From assembly GCA_947383835.1 (NCBI GenBank), contig CANDEV010000022.1, positions 1 through 42,154 on the forward strand: 42,154 nt of DNA, in the 5' to 3' direction. A program made the translations under genes and the position numbers. This DNA comes from an uncultured Clostridia bacterium (GTDB lineage: Bacteria; Bacillota; Clostridia; Oscillospirales; Ruminococcaceae). This document shows positions 16,737-25,974 of this stretch, piece by piece. Positions within the stretch are counted from its first letter, which is position 1. Each line of letters starts with the position of its first letter. The notes under the pieces were generated by a model. The model worked only from the letters and a program-made list of their open reading frames with translations, was not told the DNA's origin and searched no databases.

Positions 16737-18116
16737 TCACAGCGAGATGACATTTCTCACAAATTCGATCTGCTTTTTCACGCTTTCGGGAGCGGGACCG
16801 CCCTCCGCCTTTCTCATGTTCACGCAGGTCTCCAGCTTGATAGCCTCGTAAACGTCCTCCTCGAACGTGCCGCAAAGCTTTTTGTACTCCTCAATGGGGA
16901 GCTTTTCAAGGGTGGTGTTCTTTTCAATGCAAAGCGCAACGAGAGTACCCGTTATCTTATACGCGTCGCGGAACGGCATACCCTTTTTAACAAGATAATC
17001 CGCGCAGTCCGTAGCGTTTATAAAGCCCCTCGCCGCCGCGTTTCTCATGTTATCCCTGTTGACCCTCATGGTTGCAAGCATTGGCGTTACCGTTTCAAGA
17101 CAAAGCTTTGCAGTGTCCACCGCGTCGAAAATTGCCTCCTTGTCCTCCTGCATATCCTTATTATACGCAAGAGGTATGCCTTTCATCATCACAAGCAGAG
17201 TGTTAAGGTCGCCGTAAACACGTCCCGTCTTGCCCCTGATAAGCTCGGTAATGTCGGGGTTTTTCTTCTGGGGCATTATGGACGAGCCTGTGGAGTACGC
17301 GTCGTCAAGCTCAATAAATTTAAACTCCCATGAGCACCACATTACTATTTCCTCCGAAAGCCTTGAAAGGTGCATCATAAGTATTGACAGCGCGGAGCAG
17401 AATTCTATGCAGAAATCCCTGTCGGAAACGCCGTCCAGACTGTTTTGTGTAATATCGTCAAAGCCCAGCAGCGCGGAGACCTGTCTGCGGTCAATGGGGT
17501 ATGTAGTGGAAGCCAGCGCACCGCTGCCCAAGGGCATTACATTCATTCGCTTGTAGGTGTCCGCAAGCCTGTCAATATCCCTTGCCAGCATATTCGCGTA
17601 CGCCATAAGATGATGAGCAAGGGTTATAGGCTGCGCCCTCTGCAAATGAGTGTATCCCGGCATTACCGTGTCAAGATTTTCCTCTGCAATTCTGCAAAGG
17701 GTCTCCGCAAGATTTTTTAACATGGGAATTATCGCCATTATCTCGTCCCGAAGATACATTCTTATGTCCAGAGCCACCTGATCGTTCCTGCTCCTTGCGG
17801 TGTGGAGGCGCTTGCCCGTGTCCCCCAAACGCTCCGTCAAAACCTGCTCCACAAACATATGAATGTCCTCTGCATTCGGGTCGAAAAGGAGCTTGCCGCT
17901 GTCAATGTCGTTCAGTATCCCGTTCAGACCCTCGACGATTTTCTCGCTTTCGCCCTTGTCGATTATGCCCGTGTCCCCCAGCATAGTTGCGTGTGCGATA
18001 GAGCCGCGGATATCCTGCCTGTACATTCTCGCGTCGAATGAGATAGATGAGTTGAAGTCGTTTACCCTCTTGTCAAGCTCCTTAGAAAAACGTCCCGCCC
18101 ACATTTTATCAGCCAT
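16737..18116 (-). CDS. argH: Argininosuccinate lyase
   Basis: This 459-residue protein splits argininosuccinate into arginine and fumarate, the last step of the pathway. The fumarase/aspartase superfamily signature GSSIMPQKKNPD is present near residue 277, along with RSRNDQV near 108 and the TxxHLQ motif (TVMPGYTHLQRAQP) near 150. The start is ATG 18116, 8 bases after GGAGG; a longer frame from 18137 begins before that ribosome site. Directly upstream lies a family 2 repeat with a family 1 repeat beside it. Confidence 0.96.
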   Translation of the reverse strand: MADKMWAGRFSKELDKRVNDFNSSISFDARMYRQDIRGSIAHATMLGDTGIIDKGESEKIVEGLNGILNDIDSGKLLFDPNAEDIHMFVEQVLTERLGDTGKRLHTARSRNDQVALDIRMYLRDEIMAIIPMLKNLAETLCRIAEENLDTVMPGYTHLQRAQPITLAHHLMAYANMLARDIDRLADTYKRMNVMPLGSGALASTTYPIDRRQVSALLGFDDITQNSLDGVSDRDFCIEFCSALSILMMHLSRLSEEIVMWCSWEFKFIELDDAYSTGSSIMPQKKNPDITELIRGKTGRVYGDLNTLLVMMKGIPLAYNKDMQEDKEAIFDAVDTAKLCLETVTPMLATMRVNRDNMRNAAARGFINATDCADYLVKKGMPFRDAYKITGTLVALCIEKNTTLEKLPIEEYKKLCGTFEEDVYEAIKLETCVNMRKAEGGPAPESVKKQIEFVRNVISL

Positions 18117-18136
18117 AATTTTTACCTCCATAGCCA

Positions 18137-18352
18137 TAGTAAAAAAGTGTAGTCAAAAAATCTGCAAAAACCCATATATGCAAACTTTTGCTTGATTTTT
18201 ATGAACACTTTTTATAGCAATTCTATAAAATAATGCCTTTTGTAGGGGCGGGGTCTCCCCGCCCGCGATTATGAAACAGCGGGACGGGAAACCCGTCCCC
18301 TACAGATAAGATTATTATTTTGTTGGATTGCTGTAAATTGAAATTAATATAA
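18137..18352. repeat. Family 2 inverted-repeat element, copy C, interrupted
   Basis: The hairpin arms AAAAAGTGT-AAAAAATC and GATTTTTAT-ACACTTTTT (18143-18211) enclose the loop core CATATATGCAAACTTTTGCT. The expected right end (GAAATTAATATAA, 18340-18352) is found only after the family 1 element at 18213-18335. The left outer end is lost against the argH leader. Confidence 0.55.
18213..18335. repeat. Family 1 inverted-repeat element, full copy
   Basis: It runs from TATAGCAATTC to GGATTGCTGTA and is 123 bases long. Two hairpins lie inside: GGGCGGGG/CCCCGCCC and GGGACGGG/CCCGTCCC. It is nearly identical to 34305-34427 apart from two end substitutions. Confidence 0.85.
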
Positions 18353-18360
18353 ATATTTTA

Positions 18361-18918
18361 TTATTCTGCACTTTCAGCAGTACTCTCCGTCTCGGAATTT
18401 TCCTCCGTACCGCTTTCACTCTCGGTAGCCGTCTCCGTCTCCTCCCAAGCCGCAGGGTCGTATTCGGGAATACCCAATTCCGCCGCCTGCTCGTCGGTGA
18501 GCCTGTTGTATCTGTCCGTCTGATCGTCGGTTATCCAAAACAGGGTCTGTCCGTCCTCGCTTACAGAGACCCTCGCATAGCTTGCCACGCCGTCAATGTC
18601 CACCCTGAACATCTTGTCCTTAAATGAGTACGCCACAGGGTCGTAGGTCATAACATAGCCGCTTGCCTGACCGTCCCCCGGCATACAAACATGTATAAGA
18701 TATTTGTAGTCGGAAGTAAACTCCACCGCAGTCAATGCCAGAAAATTTCCATTCCCGTCATATTCATTGTAGCCCGTGCTGTCGTCTGCGATCCAGCGCC
18801 CCTCTATGGACTTCTGCACCGCCATGTCCTCCTCAGTCATAACATAATTGCCCGAACAGCCCGCCAAACATACCAGAATTACCGCCGAAACAACTGCCGC
18901 CAAGATTTTCTTTGACAT
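18361..18918 (-). CDS. Small lipoprotein of unknown function
   Basis: This 185-residue protein has a signal peptide with lipobox LAGC (cysteine near residue 21), a central beta-rich domain of about 110 residues and a Glu/Thr/Ser-rich tail. It would be anchored on the outer face of the membrane. Nothing recognisable links it to a known family. ATG 18918 is chosen because AAAGGA lies 9 bases upstream. It follows three larger lipoproteins on the same strand, 60 bases after the last. Confidence 0.75.
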   Translation of the reverse strand: MSKKILAAVVSAVILVCLAGCSGNYVMTEEDMAVQKSIEGRWIADDSTGYNEYDGNGNFLALTAVEFTSDYKYLIHVCMPGDGQASGYVMTYDPVAYSFKDKMFRVDIDGVASYARVSVSEDGQTLFWITDDQTDRYNRLTDEQAAELGIPEYDPAAWEETETATESESGTEENSETESTAESAE

Positions 18919-18978
18919 AAAATCAGATCCTTTCATTTTCAATATAATAATTATGCCCTTTTATTATCGGTATAAACT

Positions 18979-20946
18979 TTAAATCCCTACCAGTGAGCTG
19001 TCCACCCAACCGCCGTTAAACTTCTCAAATTCCTGCATCTGAAAATTCGACACGAACCCGTTATCCGACTTTTCGCCGTCAATACGTGTTATCCCCGACC
19101 CGTACAGCGGAGAAATATCGTCAAAAACACACCTGTCAAGCCCTATCGAATTAATGCACGTCATTTTCGCGATAGCAGCGAAATCAATATCCCTGCACTC
19201 CTCCAAGGCAAGATAACGAAAATTGTCAAGCTCCGCAAGACGTTCATAATCAAGAGTACATCTTACAAGGTCAAGCCGCCATATTTCTTCCTGTGCCGCG
19301 ATGTACACAAAGTCAATATCGTCAAGCTCCCTGTCGGAGATCATAACGCCGTTTCCCGTCAGCGCAAAGGTGTGCCCTTTATAATCCACATATTCCGGAC
19401 CCACTATGCTGCCGGATATGTAATTTCCCTCGCGACTCCTGTAAAATTCCGCCTGCTCAAAAGGAACGGTCACGCCCGTGCCGCCGATATAACTTATATT
19501 GGTGTCCCTAAGCGGTGAAATATCCCCGAACTCGCAGTATTCCAGTTCAAGGTTTTTTATATTGTCAATATTTTTTATTTTCGCCAGCTTTTCAAAATCA
19601 ATGTCCTTGCAGCCGTGCAGCTCTATAGACACCACATCTGGGAAAAGCCCCATAAACTCGTAATCATTGTCCGTAAGCTCCCACAATCTCGGCGAAATCA
19701 CTCCGTTAAACCAAGACGTATAATAATTATCCACCTCTAAGGTCAGAACGGGAAAAATATTGTCAAAATATCTTTTCCCTTTATTCTCTATAACATTTAC
19801 AGGCTCGCTCTCCGCGGCGGCGTACCCCTCCATCAGCGCGCGCCCCTCCTCGTTAAGGAACGGCATTATATCGCTTATGGGCGCGTCCACCCGCCTTATG
19901 CCGTCCGAATGGCTGCCGTACTCATAGGGCGCAAGGTACATACTCACGCAGCCCTCTCTGAAAACCACCCTGTCGTCCGCAGGACGGTAAACGGCAAAGT
20001 ATATTCCCTCCTCGTTCGTGCCGAATTCAACAAAATTTTCGTCCCGAAAGCCCTCGCTTATTCTTTTCTCGTTGAACTCGGCGTATTTGTCCGCGTCGTC
20101 GCTTCGGTACGCCGAATTTGTGTAGGTGTAAGCGTACCGATAATCAAACAAAGCCTTGCTCAATGCCTCGGACATACCGTCCGCGTCCTCTATAAGGTCG
20201 GAGAAAAACACTCGCTCCCCTGTCCGCAGGTCGAACATCATAGGCACAGGCGTACCGCTGCCGTGAGCCGCCCCAGCGCCGTAGCTGAAATCCTCAAAAT
20301 AAATACTCAGGATATTCCCGTTTATGTCAATACCGCCCCTGTTTCCGTAATACTCCCCGTCCGAAATGATCCGCTGATAATAAAATCCGCACATATCATA
20401 TGGGAAATCATACATCTCCCCATCTTTTACCTCGGGCAGCTCGTATCCCTCCGCGGACTCCTTTTCCTCGGCGTAAATATTGTCAATATAAGTCCTTATG
20501 CCGTCGTTTATCTTTTTCATAACAGCCTCGTCACCGCCGCTGAAAACAGGGTACTCCGCCGAAAAAGCAACTACCGTTTTCCCGTCCTTTTCAAAGTCCT
20601 CCGTTATTACCGTCGTTTCCGCCTTAATATTTGTCGGCTGCTGTTCGGGGTAAATTATCCTTTTGGGGTAAACGCTGTAAAGCTCGTTTGCGGGGGTAAT
20701 TTTAATTCCCTTGTCAGTAAAAATTTCCGTTTCCGTGACCTCTGCGGACGTTTCCTCAAAATCGCTCTCCTCGCAAAATATCACCGTCTCCGACGTAACG
20801 GAAGTCGTTACCGAACTTATTTCTGTAACCAAAATCGTATCGGCTTCGGAAAACATTTCCGCCGAAAAATTTTCCTCGGAATTATTATTGCACCCTGTCA
20901 GCAAAACTGCCGATAAAGCGATTGCCGAAAAAATATTTTTTCTCAT
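18979..20946 (-). CDS. RsiV-like (DUF3298) lipoprotein with leucine-rich repeats
   Basis: This 655-residue protein has a lipobox LTGC at about 16-19, an acidic Ser/Thr linker, a DUF3298/RsiV-like domain (about 100-370) and a C-terminal leucine-rich part (about 410-640). The middle domain has the tell-tale FDLRTGERVFFSDLIED. The leucine-rich part includes two internalin-like DISPL segments. RsiV domains bind lysozyme in Bacillus anti-sigma factors, but this protein has no cytoplasmic sigma-binding part, so only the extracellular fold is shared. It is the third of three tandem paralogues, 10 bases after the previous stop. Confidence 0.75.
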   Translation of the reverse strand: MRKNIFSAIALSAVLLTGCNNNSEENFSAEMFSEADTILVTEISSVTTSVTSETVIFCEESDFEETSAEVTETEIFTDKGIKITPANELYSVYPKRIIYPEQQPTNIKAETTVITEDFEKDGKTVVAFSAEYPVFSGGDEAVMKKINDGIRTYIDNIYAEEKESAEGYELPEVKDGEMYDFPYDMCGFYYQRIISDGEYYGNRGGIDINGNILSIYFEDFSYGAGAAHGSGTPVPMMFDLRTGERVFFSDLIEDADGMSEALSKALFDYRYAYTYTNSAYRSDDADKYAEFNEKRISEGFRDENFVEFGTNEEGIYFAVYRPADDRVVFREGCVSMYLAPYEYGSHSDGIRRVDAPISDIMPFLNEEGRALMEGYAAAESEPVNVIENKGKRYFDNIFPVLTLEVDNYYTSWFNGVISPRLWELTDNDYEFMGLFPDVVSIELHGCKDIDFEKLAKIKNIDNIKNLELEYCEFGDISPLRDTNISYIGGTGVTVPFEQAEFYRSREGNYISGSIVGPEYVDYKGHTFALTGNGVMISDRELDDIDFVYIAAQEEIWRLDLVRCTLDYERLAELDNFRYLALEECRDIDFAAIAKMTCINSIGLDRCVFDDISPLYGSGITRIDGEKSDNGFVSNFQMQEFEKFNGGWVDSSLVGI

Positions 20947-20956
20947 AAAAAGTCCT

Positions 20957-22231
20957 CTAATTCTCGTTCAAATAATACTCCGCATTCTGCGCGTTTTCAA
21001 ACATCAGAATAAACTCCCTGTCGTAATCGGTAAGCGCGTCCCTGTCAAAAACATAGGGGACCCATTCCGTATTGTCAAACCACCGTCTGCCCTTGTACTC
21101 AACAACATTGGGCGCACCCGTTTCGGCGGAAATATACCCCTCAAAAAGGGATTTCCCCTCATCATTCATATAGGGAATAAACTCGCTTGCGGGCAAACGC
21201 CAAAACCGTACCCCGTCCAAAAAGCAGCCGTTCTCGTATGGCGCAAGGAAAAAACCTATACAGCCATCCATTGCCGCAATTTTTTCATCGGTATAAAACA
21301 TATCGGTCACATTAAACGGCGGCTTCATAAATTCCGAAATTTCGTCCGCATTGAGCTTACCAAACGGTACAGTGCCCTGCAAAAGCTCTCCTCGGCATTC
21401 CGCTTTTCCGAAAACCTCGCGCATTTTTTCGTCGTCGCCGACCAATTCGGAAAAAACAATTTTATCTCCCGTTCTCAAATCGAACATCATCGGCACAGGC
21501 TGCTCCGAACCGTGCGCCGAATGAAACCAGTCATAATTATACGCAAAATATACCGTAAAAATATTTCCGTTTATATCATAGCCGTAACCGTCAAAATAAG
21601 TGCCGTCCATATTTATTATAATCTTTGTCAGCGGTTCTTCGTATTCCCGCATTAAACTAATTTCGTTATCATCGGGGGGATCGTTCTCCCACTGTTTTTT
21701 TCTCGCATCAACCACCCCGTCAACAAACGCCTTTACCGCGCCGTTTATTTTTTCGCAGACCCCCTCGCCATACCCCGACAGCACTGGATATTCGACGTAA
21801 AAATCCGTCAGCTTCAAGCCGTCGTCGGTGTAAATAGCCTCTTGCAGAATTTCAATTTTGACTTTATCCGAAACGTCCTGCCTTTCCGCGCAAATAAGTA
21901 CCTCGGGGTAGAATTCGTAAAGCTCCTCCGCAGGGAAAACGCGGGGCGGCTCTCCGTCCTCGATATAGTACGGCTCGGCAATGCTCAAAGCCGTTTCGGA
22001 GGTTTCCTCCAAAACGCTCTCGTCACAAAATATCACCGTCTCCGATGTAACGGAAGTCGTTACCTCAGACGCGCTTTCCGCAGTCTCACTTTCGGAGACC
22101 GCCGCAACAGCAGCCGCAGACACCGCTGCGGAGACCTGCTCCGCGACCTCCGAGGAATTCCACGAACAGCCTCCAAGCATACTTATTATACAAGCTGCCG
22201 CAATAACTTTACCGTACATGATTTTCCGCAT
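20957..22231 (-). CDS. RsiV-like (DUF3298) lipoprotein
   Basis: This 424-residue protein has a signal peptide with lipobox LGGC (near residue 20), an Ala/Ser/Thr linker and a DUF3298-like domain with FDLRTGDKIVFSELVGD. It is clearly paralogous to its two neighbours: each has a YPV/YPI strand, a PVPMMFDL or PVQMVFDL stretch, and a final NVIEYKGRRWFDN-like motif. ATG 22231 is the start (GGGAG 9 bases upstream), one base past the previous stop, so the genes are coupled. Role unknown; possibly a surface sensor or decoy. Confidence 0.75.
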   Translation of the reverse strand: MRKIMYGKVIAAACIISMLGGCSWNSSEVAEQVSAAVSAAAVAAVSESETAESASEVTTSVTSETVIFCDESVLEETSETALSIAEPYYIEDGEPPRVFPAEELYEFYPEVLICAERQDVSDKVKIEILQEAIYTDDGLKLTDFYVEYPVLSGYGEGVCEKINGAVKAFVDGVVDARKKQWENDPPDDNEISLMREYEEPLTKIIINMDGTYFDGYGYDINGNIFTVYFAYNYDWFHSAHGSEQPVPMMFDLRTGDKIVFSELVGDDEKMREVFGKAECRGELLQGTVPFGKLNADEISEFMKPPFNVTDMFYTDEKIAAMDGCIGFFLAPYENGCFLDGVRFWRLPASEFIPYMNDEGKSLFEGYISAETGAPNVVEYKGRRWFDNTEWVPYVFDRDALTDYDREFILMFENAQNAEYYLNEN

Positions 22232-22232
22232 A

Positions 22233-23375
22233 TCAATAATCTCCCAAATATTTAAAATACCAAATAAATTCCGCGTCCTTAGGGTCATCCCTGTCAGCAA
22301 TTTCCGGCAGGACTTTCATATTCTCAAAATACCTTTTCCTCTTGTACTCTATAACATTAACAGGCTCGGTTTCTGCGGAGCTGTACGCCGAAAAAATTTC
22401 TTTGCCCTCGTCCGTGAGAAATTTCTCCGCCTCATCAAAGGGAATACCCGCGAAATAACATTCGTCCTCCTCACTGCCGAAGCCAAAATCATAATAAGCG
22501 CAGTAAACCCCAAGACAGCCGTCCCGTACTGCTGTGCGCTGATAAAGATTATCACCGCCGTGGAAAATCTGCTCCGTACCGTCCCCCAAATCAATTCTTA
22601 ACCAATCGGGTAAACCCTCTCCATTTTCCAAAGCCGCCTTGTAGCCGTCCGCGTCAAGATTTGCGCGGGAAAGCGCTCCAATGCTCCGAAGCTCCCTTTC
22701 CATAGCCTTTGCAAATCCTGCCTTGTCCGCTATGATTTTCTCAAAGTTGACCCGCTCGCCCGTCCGCAGGTCGAACACCATTTGTACAGGATAAACAAAT
22801 TCGGGAGCCGCACCCTCGTGATAAGGACTGTACAAAAAATACACCGCCAAAAAATTCTTTCCGACCGTATCAATCTCAAAATTCAAAGTGTACTCGTCCC
22901 GCGCCGTCTCGTAAAAGCTTTTCGCCACCTCGGACATATTTCCGTCATTGTCCTTGCCAAGCATATTTACATCATTCTGTGCGCTTTCAAAAAGTCCGTC
23001 CCGATAGCTTTTTATCTCGCCGTTGATTTTTTTCCGCGCGCTTTCGTCAAGACGCTCGTCGGTAATTATTGGATAGACCGCCTTAAAAGTCCCCAGCTCC
23101 ATACCCATATCGTTGTACAGCAGGGTCGGTTTTTCCTCCTCGGCGGCGTACTCTATCGAACTCCGCCAATTATCATTTTTATAGGTAAATTTAACGGGGT
23201 AAACATCATAAAGCTCGTCCGCACGCGTTACCTTTATTTCACTGTTTTCATTTTCAGCAGCCTCCGTAGCCGCCGCAGTAGTTGTTGTAACGGCAGTTTC
23301 CTCGGGCAATTCATCGCTTGCGCAACCCGTCAGCATTACCGCCGCTGCCGCGATTGTAATAATAACCTTTTTCAT
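22233..23375 (-). CDS. RsiV-like (DUF3298) lipoprotein, first of three
   Basis: This 380-residue protein has a lipobox LTGC (about 15-18), a Thr/Ala-rich linker and a DUF3298-like domain with FDLRTGERVNFEKIIAD. It shares the domain and the VIEYKRKRYFEN closing motif with the two genes that follow. It is the promoter-proximal gene of the lipoprotein operon. The operon lies between argG and argH although nothing ties it to arginine. Confidence 0.75.
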   Translation of the reverse strand: MKKVIITIAAAAVMLTGCASDELPEETAVTTTTAAATEAAENENSEIKVTRADELYDVYPVKFTYKNDNWRSSIEYAAEEEKPTLLYNDMGMELGTFKAVYPIITDERLDESARKKINGEIKSYRDGLFESAQNDVNMLGKDNDGNMSEVAKSFYETARDEYTLNFEIDTVGKNFLAVYFLYSPYHEGAAPEFVYPVQMVFDLRTGERVNFEKIIADKAGFAKAMERELRSIGALSRANLDADGYKAALENGEGLPDWLRIDLGDGTEQIFHGGDNLYQRTAVRDGCLGVYCAYYDFGFGSEEDECYFAGIPFDEAEKFLTDEGKEIFSAYSSAETEPVNVIEYKRKRYFENMKVLPEIADRDDPKDAEFIWYFKYLGDY

Positions 23376-23410
23376 GTAGTTTTCCTCCCAAAAATAATTT
23401 TATATGTAAA

Positions 23411-23439
23411 ATTATAGCATTAAAGCTGTGGGAAAACAA
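23411..23439 (-). promoter_or_regulatory. Promoter of the lipoprotein operon
   Basis: TTGTTT (23434-23439) and TATAAT (23411-23416) are 17 bases apart on the minus strand, 36 bases before the first lipoprotein start. Confidence 0.6.
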
Positions 23440-23498
23440 TTACACAAAGGTTACAAATAGTTACAGTTCGGTAACAAAACCACCGTTTGCAGAAAACC

Positions 23499-23545
23499 GA
23501 AAAAGGGCGGAAAACGGCTATGCCAAAAGCATAACCGCTTCGCCC
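23499..23545 (-). terminator. Terminator of argG
   Basis: A long stem (GGGCGG..GGCTATGC paired with GCATAACCGC..CGCCC, 23505-23545) is followed on the minus strand by TTTTTCGG. It starts 15 bases past the argG stop, so argG is transcribed separately from the other arg genes. Confidence 0.8.
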
Positions 23546-23559
23546 CAAGCCGTGTACGA

Positions 23560-24789
23560 TCACTTATTATTTCTCTTAGCGTCCAACATTGCCTTGACCT
23601 TGATAGGAAGTCCGAAAAGATTGATAAAGCCTGCGGAATCCTTTTGGTCGTAAACATTATCCTCGTCGAATGTAGCGACTTCCTCATCATAAAGAGTGTA
23701 GGGAGAAGTAACGCCCGCAGTGATGATATTGCCCTTGTAAAGCTTCAGCTTAACGTCGCCGGTAACAGTCTCCTGTGTCTTGTCAACAAATGCGGAAAGA
23801 GCCTCGCGGAGAGGTGTGTACCACTGACCGTTGTAAACGATGTCCGCAAAATCAATTGCAAGCTTCTGCTTCATGCGCTGTGTAGCCTTGTCGAGAGTGA
23901 TAGTCTCCAAAACGTCGTGAGCGTAGTAAAGGACAGTTCCGCCGGGAGTCTCGTAAACACCGCGGGACTTCATACCAACAAGACGGTTCTCAACAATGTC
24001 CGCAAGACCGATACCGTTTGCGCCGCCAAGCTCGTTGAGCTTTTTGATTATGGAAACGCCGTCCATATCCTTGCCGTCTATAGCGGTAGGGATACCCTTT
24101 TCAAAGTGAATGGTAACATAAGTAGGCTTGTCGGGAGCCTGAATGGGGGACACGCCCAGTTCCAAAAAGCCCTCTTTTTCATACATAGGCTCGTTTGCGG
24201 GGTCTTCGAGGTCGAGACCCTCGTGGGAAAGATGCCAAAGGTTCTTGTCCTTTGAATAGTTTGTCTCCCTGTTTATTTTAAGGGGGATATTGTGCGCCTC
24301 CGCGTAATCAATTTCCTCGTCTCTGGACTTGATGTCCCAGATTCTCCAAGGAGCGATTATCTCCATTTCGGGAGCGAAAGCCTTTATAGTAAGCTCAAAA
24401 CGCACCTGATCGTTGCCCTTGCCCGTGCAGCCGTGGCAGATAGCGTCCGCGCCCTCTTTTTTTGCAATTTCAACAATTCTCTTAGCGATAACGGGACGTG
24501 CAAAGGAAGTACCCAAAAGATATTTGCCCTCGTAAACAGCCCCTGCCTTAACTGTGGGGAAAACAAATTCCTCAACAAATTCCTTGTTTAAGTCCTCGAT
24601 ATAAAGCTTGCTTGCGCCTGTCTTGATAGCCTTTTCCTCAAGACCGTCAAGCTCGGTACCCTGACCAACGTCGCCGGAAACCGCGATTACCTCGCAGTTA
24701 TTGTAGTTTTCCTTGAGCCACGGAATGATTATGGAAGTATCCAAACCTCCCGAATACGCCAGTACGACCTTTTTGATTTCTTTAGCCAT
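23560..24789 (-). CDS. argG: Argininosuccinate synthase
   Basis: This 409-residue protein joins citrulline and aspartate using ATP to give argininosuccinate. The P-loop-like ATP site AYSGGLDTSI is at 10-19. Other conserved regions include GCTGKGNDQVRFE near 118 and PIQAPDKPTYVTI near 195. Length is normal. AGGAGG-like GGAGG precedes the start. It has its own promoter and terminator and is separated from argH by four lipoproteins, an unusual gap for these two genes. Confidence 0.96.
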   Translation of the reverse strand: MAKEIKKVVLAYSGGLDTSIIIPWLKENYNNCEVIAVSGDVGQGTELDGLEEKAIKTGASKLYIEDLNKEFVEEFVFPTVKAGAVYEGKYLLGTSFARPVIAKRIVEIAKKEGADAICHGCTGKGNDQVRFELTIKAFAPEMEIIAPWRIWDIKSRDEEIDYAEAHNIPLKINRETNYSKDKNLWHLSHEGLDLEDPANEPMYEKEGFLELGVSPIQAPDKPTYVTIHFEKGIPTAIDGKDMDGVSIIKKLNELGGANGIGLADIVENRLVGMKSRGVYETPGGTVLYYAHDVLETITLDKATQRMKQKLAIDFADIVYNGQWYTPLREALSAFVDKTQETVTGDVKLKLYKGNIITAGVTSPYTLYDEEVATFDEDNVYDQKDSAGFINLFGLPIKVKAMLDAKRNNK

Positions 24790-24866
24790 TTTAAAATTCC
24801 TCCATTATTCTATCGGCAAATCCCTAAAATTCTGTGAAATCGCCGCTTTTTTACACCATACACCTA

Positions 24867-24894
24867 ATTATACACCATAAAATAACTTTGTCAA
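24867..24894 (-). promoter_or_regulatory. Promoter of argG with GGTGTA repeats
   Basis: TTGACA (24889-24894) and TATAAT (24867-24872) are 16 bases apart on the minus strand. GGTGTA-type direct repeats (three within about 25 bases) overlap and follow the -10, and another GGTGTATAA lies at 24952-24960 on the plus strand. They may be operator half-sites; ArgR binding is possible but no clear ARG box was seen. The rest of 24895-25065 is AT-rich. Confidence 0.65.
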
Positions 24895-25065
24895 GTATTT
24901 TCTGCATATTTTTCTAAAAATTTTTAGCAATATTCATTTTTGGGTGTATAAATTTAAAAATATTCAGTATTTTATGTATATTTTTGAGTTTTACAAATAA
25001 TCGGGGCAAAAAAGATTACAAAACGGAAACGATTATTACAATTTGTTTACAGATTTTAAAAACCG

Positions 25066-25094
25066 TTGACCGCCAAAATTATCCGTGATATACT
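25066..25094 (+). promoter_or_regulatory. Promoter of the rightward lipoprotein genes
   Basis: TTGACC (25066-25071) and TATACT (25089-25094) are 17 bases apart, 34 bases before the start at 25129. Confidence 0.75.
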
Positions 25095-25128
25095 TTTATT
25101 AACAATATTTTTAGGGGGAAATACAGTT

Positions 25129-25971
25129 ATGAAATTCTTAAAAATTACCGCCGCGATCTTATCATTGGCGCTTTTAACAGCCTGCAATTCGGCGCAGTCC
25201 GTTCAGACCTCCGGAACAGTCTCCGAGAGCGAGATGTCAGCTGTTGCAACTGCGGCGGAAACAACGGCAAAAACGGAAACCCAAACAGAAGCTCCCGCAA
25301 TAACAACCACAGCAGCGGAGACAGAAACGGAACAGTCCGCAGATGAACTTGCATTTGACAACGAGCTTGTGTCGGCTTTGGCGGATATTATAGAAAGTCA
25401 TAACGGCGGAAGATTTTTTATGTACGACTTTGACCGCGACGGCTGTCCCGAAATAGCCTTTTACGGCTACGATATGATAACAGCGTATTTTGATATTTAC
25501 GATTTCAGCAGCGGAGAAGCTGTTTCAATGGGTGCAGTAACGCCGGGAGAATGTTCTCTCAACGCCGATAACACATGCCTTGCGGACAGATACATCGACG
25601 ACGGCTGTCTGGAGTTTTATTACAGCAAGGACGCGGACGAGTATCTGTATGTCTCACTGCTTCGCTACGCTGATGGCAGCGGCGGAGAAGCCCTGACCTT
25701 TGTCCAGATGATGCTGCGTATGCCTGTAAACGGCGATATTGATTTCGGCAGAGGCGTGACCGAAGAGAAATATACCTACAGCGGAAAATCCGAAGAGGAT
25801 TGGTATGCCGCCCGTAACAAGGCTTGGGAAAGTCTTTCCGACTATGAACTTATCGAGCATATAAATCTGCAAACCGTCAAGCTTTACACGGTGTACGACC
25901 CGTCGCCCTATGACCCGTCTCCGCGAGAACTTGCCGTGACCGTACTGAAAGATTATTATACGGGGGAATAA
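25129..25971 (+). CDS. Lipoprotein with a calcium-loop motif
   Basis: This 280-residue protein has a signal peptide ending in lipobox LTAC (about 16-19), a long Thr/Glu/Ala linker and a beta-rich domain starting with YDFDRDGCPEIAFY. That DxDxDG loop is typical of calcium-binding VCBS/FG-GAP or EF-hand-like repeats. It is probably on the cell surface; the role is unknown. The start is ATG 25129 behind AGGGGG; an upstream in-frame ATG overlaps the promoter and is not used. The first 40 codons nearly match those of the next gene. Confidence 0.75.
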   Translation: MKFLKITAAILSLALLTACNSAQSVQTSGTVSESEMSAVATAAETTAKTETQTEAPAITTTAAETETEQSADELAFDNELVSALADIIESHNGGRFFMYDFDRDGCPEIAFYGYDMITAYFDIYDFSSGEAVSMGAVTPGECSLNADNTCLADRYIDDGCLEFYYSKDADEYLYVSLLRYADGSGGEALTFVQMMLRMPVNGDIDFGRGVTEEKYTYSGKSEEDWYAARNKAWESLSDYELIEHINLQTVKLYTVYDPSPYDPSPRELAVTVLKDYYTGE

Positions 25972-25974
25972 AAT

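Noticed and set aside
19909..21655. Long rightward open frames (up to 335 codons) across the lipoprotein genes
   Set aside because: They lie opposite genes with signal peptides, ribosome sites and paralogues. Their products show no domain or export signal, so they are antisense shadows.
24895..25060. ArgR (ARG box) sites upstream of argG
   Set aside because: Several AT-rich stretches resemble half of the TGAATA/TATTCA palindrome, but none has both arms at the right spacing. The GGTGTA repeats are reported instead as unassigned.
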